From positions 1 to 8,870 of the forward strand of contig CAZRUA010000128.1 of assembly GCA_964603125.1 (NCBI GenBank): 8,870 nt of DNA. Direction: 5' to 3'. Shown piece by piece: positions 6,764 to 8,870 of the stretch. Source of the stretch: CAZRUA01 sp964603125. Lineage in GTDB: Bacteria; Bacteroidota; Bacteroidia; B-17B0; Aurantibacillaceae. Positions within the stretch are counted from its first letter, which is position 1; the number at the start of each line of letters is the position of its first letter. Position numbers and translations under genes: made by a program. The notes under the pieces were generated by a model. It was given only the letters and a program-made list of their open reading frames with translations, did not search any database and had not been told where the DNA came from.

Positions 6764-7838
6764 TAATCATCAAAGCTGTAGCTGCAAAAATATCATTTGG
6801 AGTAATTCCTAAATGACGTACAAATATTTCGTCTTTGCTCTTAAACCCTCTTCCTTCAAAACGTATAGTGGCATGCTCATTAATATGATAATCAAAATTT
6901 AATGATGCACCAAAAGTATCAAAGCCATTTGCAGTTCCAGTTGATATAATAACTCCATTTTGATCTTTAAAATACTCCCCTCTTAAACTGAATGAATAAT
7001 GGCTTTTTGGGGTATATTTAAAAATTACAACAGGAGTGTACCAACAGTAATAACTTTTACTGTACTTTTTTGTTTGTTGAACTCCTATGTCAAAGGCAGC
7101 AGTAATTCCAAATTTAGCTGATAAATTATAAATTGCGTATATATTATGAAAATAACGCATTTTACGGGTGCTATCAGGGAAATCATTTCCAACAAAAGAA
7201 CTACTATTTAAAGTTAACTTATCATTTGGTTTATAAATTATTTGGTGACCAAATGCTGGAGTGCTATTAAAATCAACACGTTGTATTCTTTGCCATCCGT
7301 TTAATAGTAGACCAGTGAGTGTCCATTTTTCATTATTGCTTGTGTAGGTTACTTTGGCTCCACTTTCAAAGTAAGGAGAGTTATCCGCCATTAAACTTCT
7401 TGTTAAGGCCCAGCAATCTTTACCAATTGCACTTTCAAAACCGATGTGAGAACTAAATACACCTGCATCCAACCATATATTTTTTTTCTTCGAAATTTTA
7501 TATCCCACTACAGCCTCATAAATATTTTTTAAAACACCAGGTTCTGCTGATAAATTTGAATTACTATATGTTCCCGTCATCATTGCCAAACCACTTCTAA
7601 TATTATCCTTATTATAAGCCATTTTAACAAATCCTATATTAATATTAAACTCATTATGCCTATTATGTGAATATATAAAACTTGGGCGTGTGTGATTTTG
7701 TGGTTCATTAAAATCATACAAATAATAAGCTTCTAAATATCCACTAAAACTTAGATGTTTAATAATTGAGTCGGTTTGAGCCTTTAAATTAAAAGAAAAT
7801 AAACAGGCAAGAAAAAGAGAAATCTTCGCTATTCGCAT
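6756..7838 (-). CDS. Outer-membrane beta-barrel protein, porin-like (BBP2/OmpL-like)
   Basis: This 360-residue outer-membrane protein resembles the putative beta-barrel porin-2 family of Bacteroidota. Residues 1-21 are a signal peptide (MRIAKI start, ending LKAQ). After it comes the family's opening strand FSGYLEAYYLYDFNEPQN (31-48), then alternating amphipathic strands with aromatic girdles, for example NEFNINIGFVKMAY at 62-75, a strand near 109-115, NIWLDAGVFSSHIGFES at 120-136, KWTLTGLLLNGWQ at 171-183 and YSFSLRGEYF at 281-290. The chain ends in a barrel-type strand with a C-terminal Phe (ATALMITF), a typical signal for outer-membrane insertion. It probably forms a channel or pore, but the solute is not known. 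It is transcribed toward the transglutaminase-like run, and only 11 bases separate the two convergent stops. It lies 53 bases downstream of the LD-carboxypeptidase on the same strand and could share its transcript or use its own weak promoter. Confidence 0.86.
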   Translation of the reverse strand: MRIAKISLFLACLFSFNLKAQTDSIIKHLSFSGYLEAYYLYDFNEPQNHTRPSFIYSHNRHNEFNINIGFVKMAYNKDNIRSGLAMMTGTYSNSNLSAEPGVLKNIYEAVVGYKISKKKNIWLDAGVFSSHIGFESAIGKDCWALTRSLMADNSPYFESGAKVTYTSNNEKWTLTGLLLNGWQRIQRVDFNSTPAFGHQIIYKPNDKLTLNSSSFVGNDFPDSTRKMRYFHNIYAIYNLSAKFGITAAFDIGVQQTKKYSKSYYCWYTPVVIFKYTPKSHYSFSLRGEYFKDQNGVIISTGTANGFDTFGASLNFDYHINEHATIRFEGRGFKSKDEIFVRHLGITPNDIFAATALMITF

Positions 7839-7857
7839 AATAATTGAATTTGTAATA

Positions 7858-7865
7858 CAATTATA
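7858..7865 (-). promoter_or_regulatory. Possible -7 box for the barrel gene
   Basis: Read on the minus strand this is TATAATTG, one mismatch from TAnnTTTG, ending 19 bases before the barrel gene's start codon (7836-7838). I see no convincing TTG at the expected -33 distance, so the call is weak; read-through from the LD-carboxypeptidase gene is an alternative. Confidence 0.25.
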
Positions 7866-7891
7866 GCAAAAAAACTAATAGTGTAGCATGA

Positions 7892-8870
7892 TTAATATGT
7901 GCCACTCTCCAACAAAGTAATAGTCCCCTTATCAGCATTAATTTCTACCAAACAACCTATTGGCAAAGTGAGCTTGTTTTCAATATGACCAATTGCAGCG
8001 CCATAAAAAGCAGGAATACCAAGTGGTTTAATGTGCTGTTCAATAACTTCCATTGTGGTAAATGCCTTTAAAGGTTCTTCAGCATCACATTTGGTGCATT
8101 TACCAAAAACAAAGCCGCTTATACTATCCAATATTCCAGCTAATTTCAATTGAGTTAACATTCTATCAATTCGATAAGGCTCCTCCTTTGCTTCTTCTAA
8201 GAATAAAATTTTATTCTCCCAATTTGGTAAATACTTGCTTCCAATTATTCCTGTCAAAACACTTAAATTTCCTCCTATCAAATTCCCTTTAGCCTTTCCT
8301 GCATTCAAGGTAATAATCTTCTCGTCTATTGATGGATTTAAAGGATAAACTACTTTTTTTGCATTTACAACAACATCCTTAAAAACTCCATAGGTAAAAT
8401 CATTCCAACCCGAATTTCCAACGGGACCATGAAATGTAAACAAACCTGTTTTAACTTGTATTGCTATCAAAAGAGATGTTATATCACTAAAACCTATGAT
8501 TACTTTAGGATTTTTTGAAATGCTAGAGTAATCAATTTTATCCAAAATACGTGCGCAGCCCCAACCACCTTTCATACAAAAAATACCGTTAATATTTTTA
8601 TCAGCAAAAAAAGTATTTATCTCCTTGGCTCTTTCATCATCAGTACCTGCAAAATAGCCACTTTTCTTGTAAAGTGTATCTCCTAAAATTACTTTAAAAC
8701 CAAACCCTTTTAAAATAGTAGTAAATGTTTCTATTTGCTTTTCGTCCCATACAGCGCCTGCTGGAGATGTTATAGCAACCGTATCTCCAGCTTTTAAGCG
8801 ATTGGGCTTAAATGGAGCCATTTTATCAAAAGAAAATTGTACGCTACTCAAAGCACTTTTGGGAGCAACA
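7892..8870 (-). CDS. LD-carboxypeptidase, peptidase family S66 (5' end outside window)
   Basis: This is a family S66 serine peptidase. Known members (LdcA type) remove the terminal D-Ala from cell-wall tetrapeptides, usually during murein recycling. Numbered from a TTG codon at 8849-8851, the motifs are: the N-terminal strand LKAGDTVAITSPAG at 19-32, KGGWGCARILDKID at 94-107, the nucleophile Ser122 in GFSDIT, GGNLSVLTGIIGS at 193-205, Glu219 in LFLEEAKEEPYRIDRML, and His289 in GHIENKLTLPIG. The Ser-Glu-His triad is complete and spaced as in LdcA of Pseudomonas (115/217/285). The frame stays open past the TTG to the window edge, reading VAPKSA before it, so the true start is probably upstream, perhaps with a signal peptide. 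ATG at 8819-8821 (MAPFKPNRLKAGD) would give a cytoplasmic form. The enzyme core is complete. The barrel gene follows after 53 bases. Confidence 0.93.
   Translation of the reverse strand, partial: VAPKSALSSVQFSFDKMAPFKPNRLKAGDTVAITSPAGAVWDEKQIETFTTILKGFGFKVILGDTLYKKSGYFAGTDDERAKEINTFFADKNINGIFCMKGGWGCARILDKIDYSSISKNPKVIIGFSDITSLLIAIQVKTGLFTFHGPVGNSGWNDFTYGVFKDVVVNAKKVVYPLNPSIDEKIITLNAGKAKGNLIGGNLSVLTGIIGSKYLPNWENKILFLEEAKEEPYRIDRMLTQLKLAGILDSISGFVFGKCTKCDAEEPLKAFTTMEVIEQHIKPLGIPAFYGAAIGHIENKLTLPIGCLVEINADKGTITLLESGTY

Noticed and set aside
7866..7891. Possible minus-strand terminator after the LD-carboxypeptidase (T tract just before the barrel gene)
   Set aside because: There is a T run on the minus strand but only a 3-4 bp A-T stem before it, so there is no credible hairpin.
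8062..8292. Plus-strand open frame of 76 codons inside the LD-carboxypeptidase gene
   Set aside because: It is antisense to conserved S66 motifs and has no recognisable features of its own.

Overview
The window looks like an ordinary chromosomal segment of a member of the Bacteroidota. The DNA is visibly AT-rich. Start codons are preceded by A-rich leaders without Shine-Dalgarno sequences. At least one intergenic region carries a Bacteroidota-type promoter (TTTG, 19 bases, then an xATATTTG box). Exported proteins start with MKK-type signal peptides ending in AQ. The protein families (DUF1573, tandem DUF3857/transglutaminase-like proteins, BBP2-like outer-membrane barrel, S66 LD-carboxypeptidase) are typical of that phylum. 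A genus cannot be assigned from this sequence.

Layout. At 26-937 lie two small exported DUF1573 proteins, paralogues of each other, separated by a clear intrinsic terminator (488-518). A likely promoter at 943-973 then starts a same-strand run: a fold-type-I PLP aminotransferase (992-2191); 3 bases later an exported transglutaminase-like protein with an intact Cys-His-Asp triad (2195-4207); 23 bases later a second exported protein of the same architecture whose triad is degenerate (4231-6420); and 9 bases later a 104-residue membrane protein of unknown function (6430-6744). A perfect 10-bp inverted repeat covers the stop codon of the active-type transglutaminase gene, just before its degenerate paralogue. 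On the minus strand, convergent to this run and only 11 bases from it, are an outer-membrane beta-barrel protein (6756-7838) and, upstream of that, an LD-carboxypeptidase (7892 to the window edge, 5' end outside).

How the parts relate. All products except the aminotransferase are predicted to act in the envelope: periplasmic Ig-like DUF1573 proteins, two periplasmic transglutaminase-fold proteins, an inner-membrane protein, an outer-membrane barrel and (by family) a peptidoglycan tetrapeptide-trimming enzyme. That is a loose envelope theme; nothing proves one shared pathway. There are no RNA genes, mobile elements, CRISPR arrays or phage genes. No stretch longer than about 95 bases lacks a gene. 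I found no clear undescribed system. The item most worth following up is the pairing of a catalytically intact and a catalytically dead DUF3857/transglutaminase protein in one transcription unit, with a hairpin at their junction.
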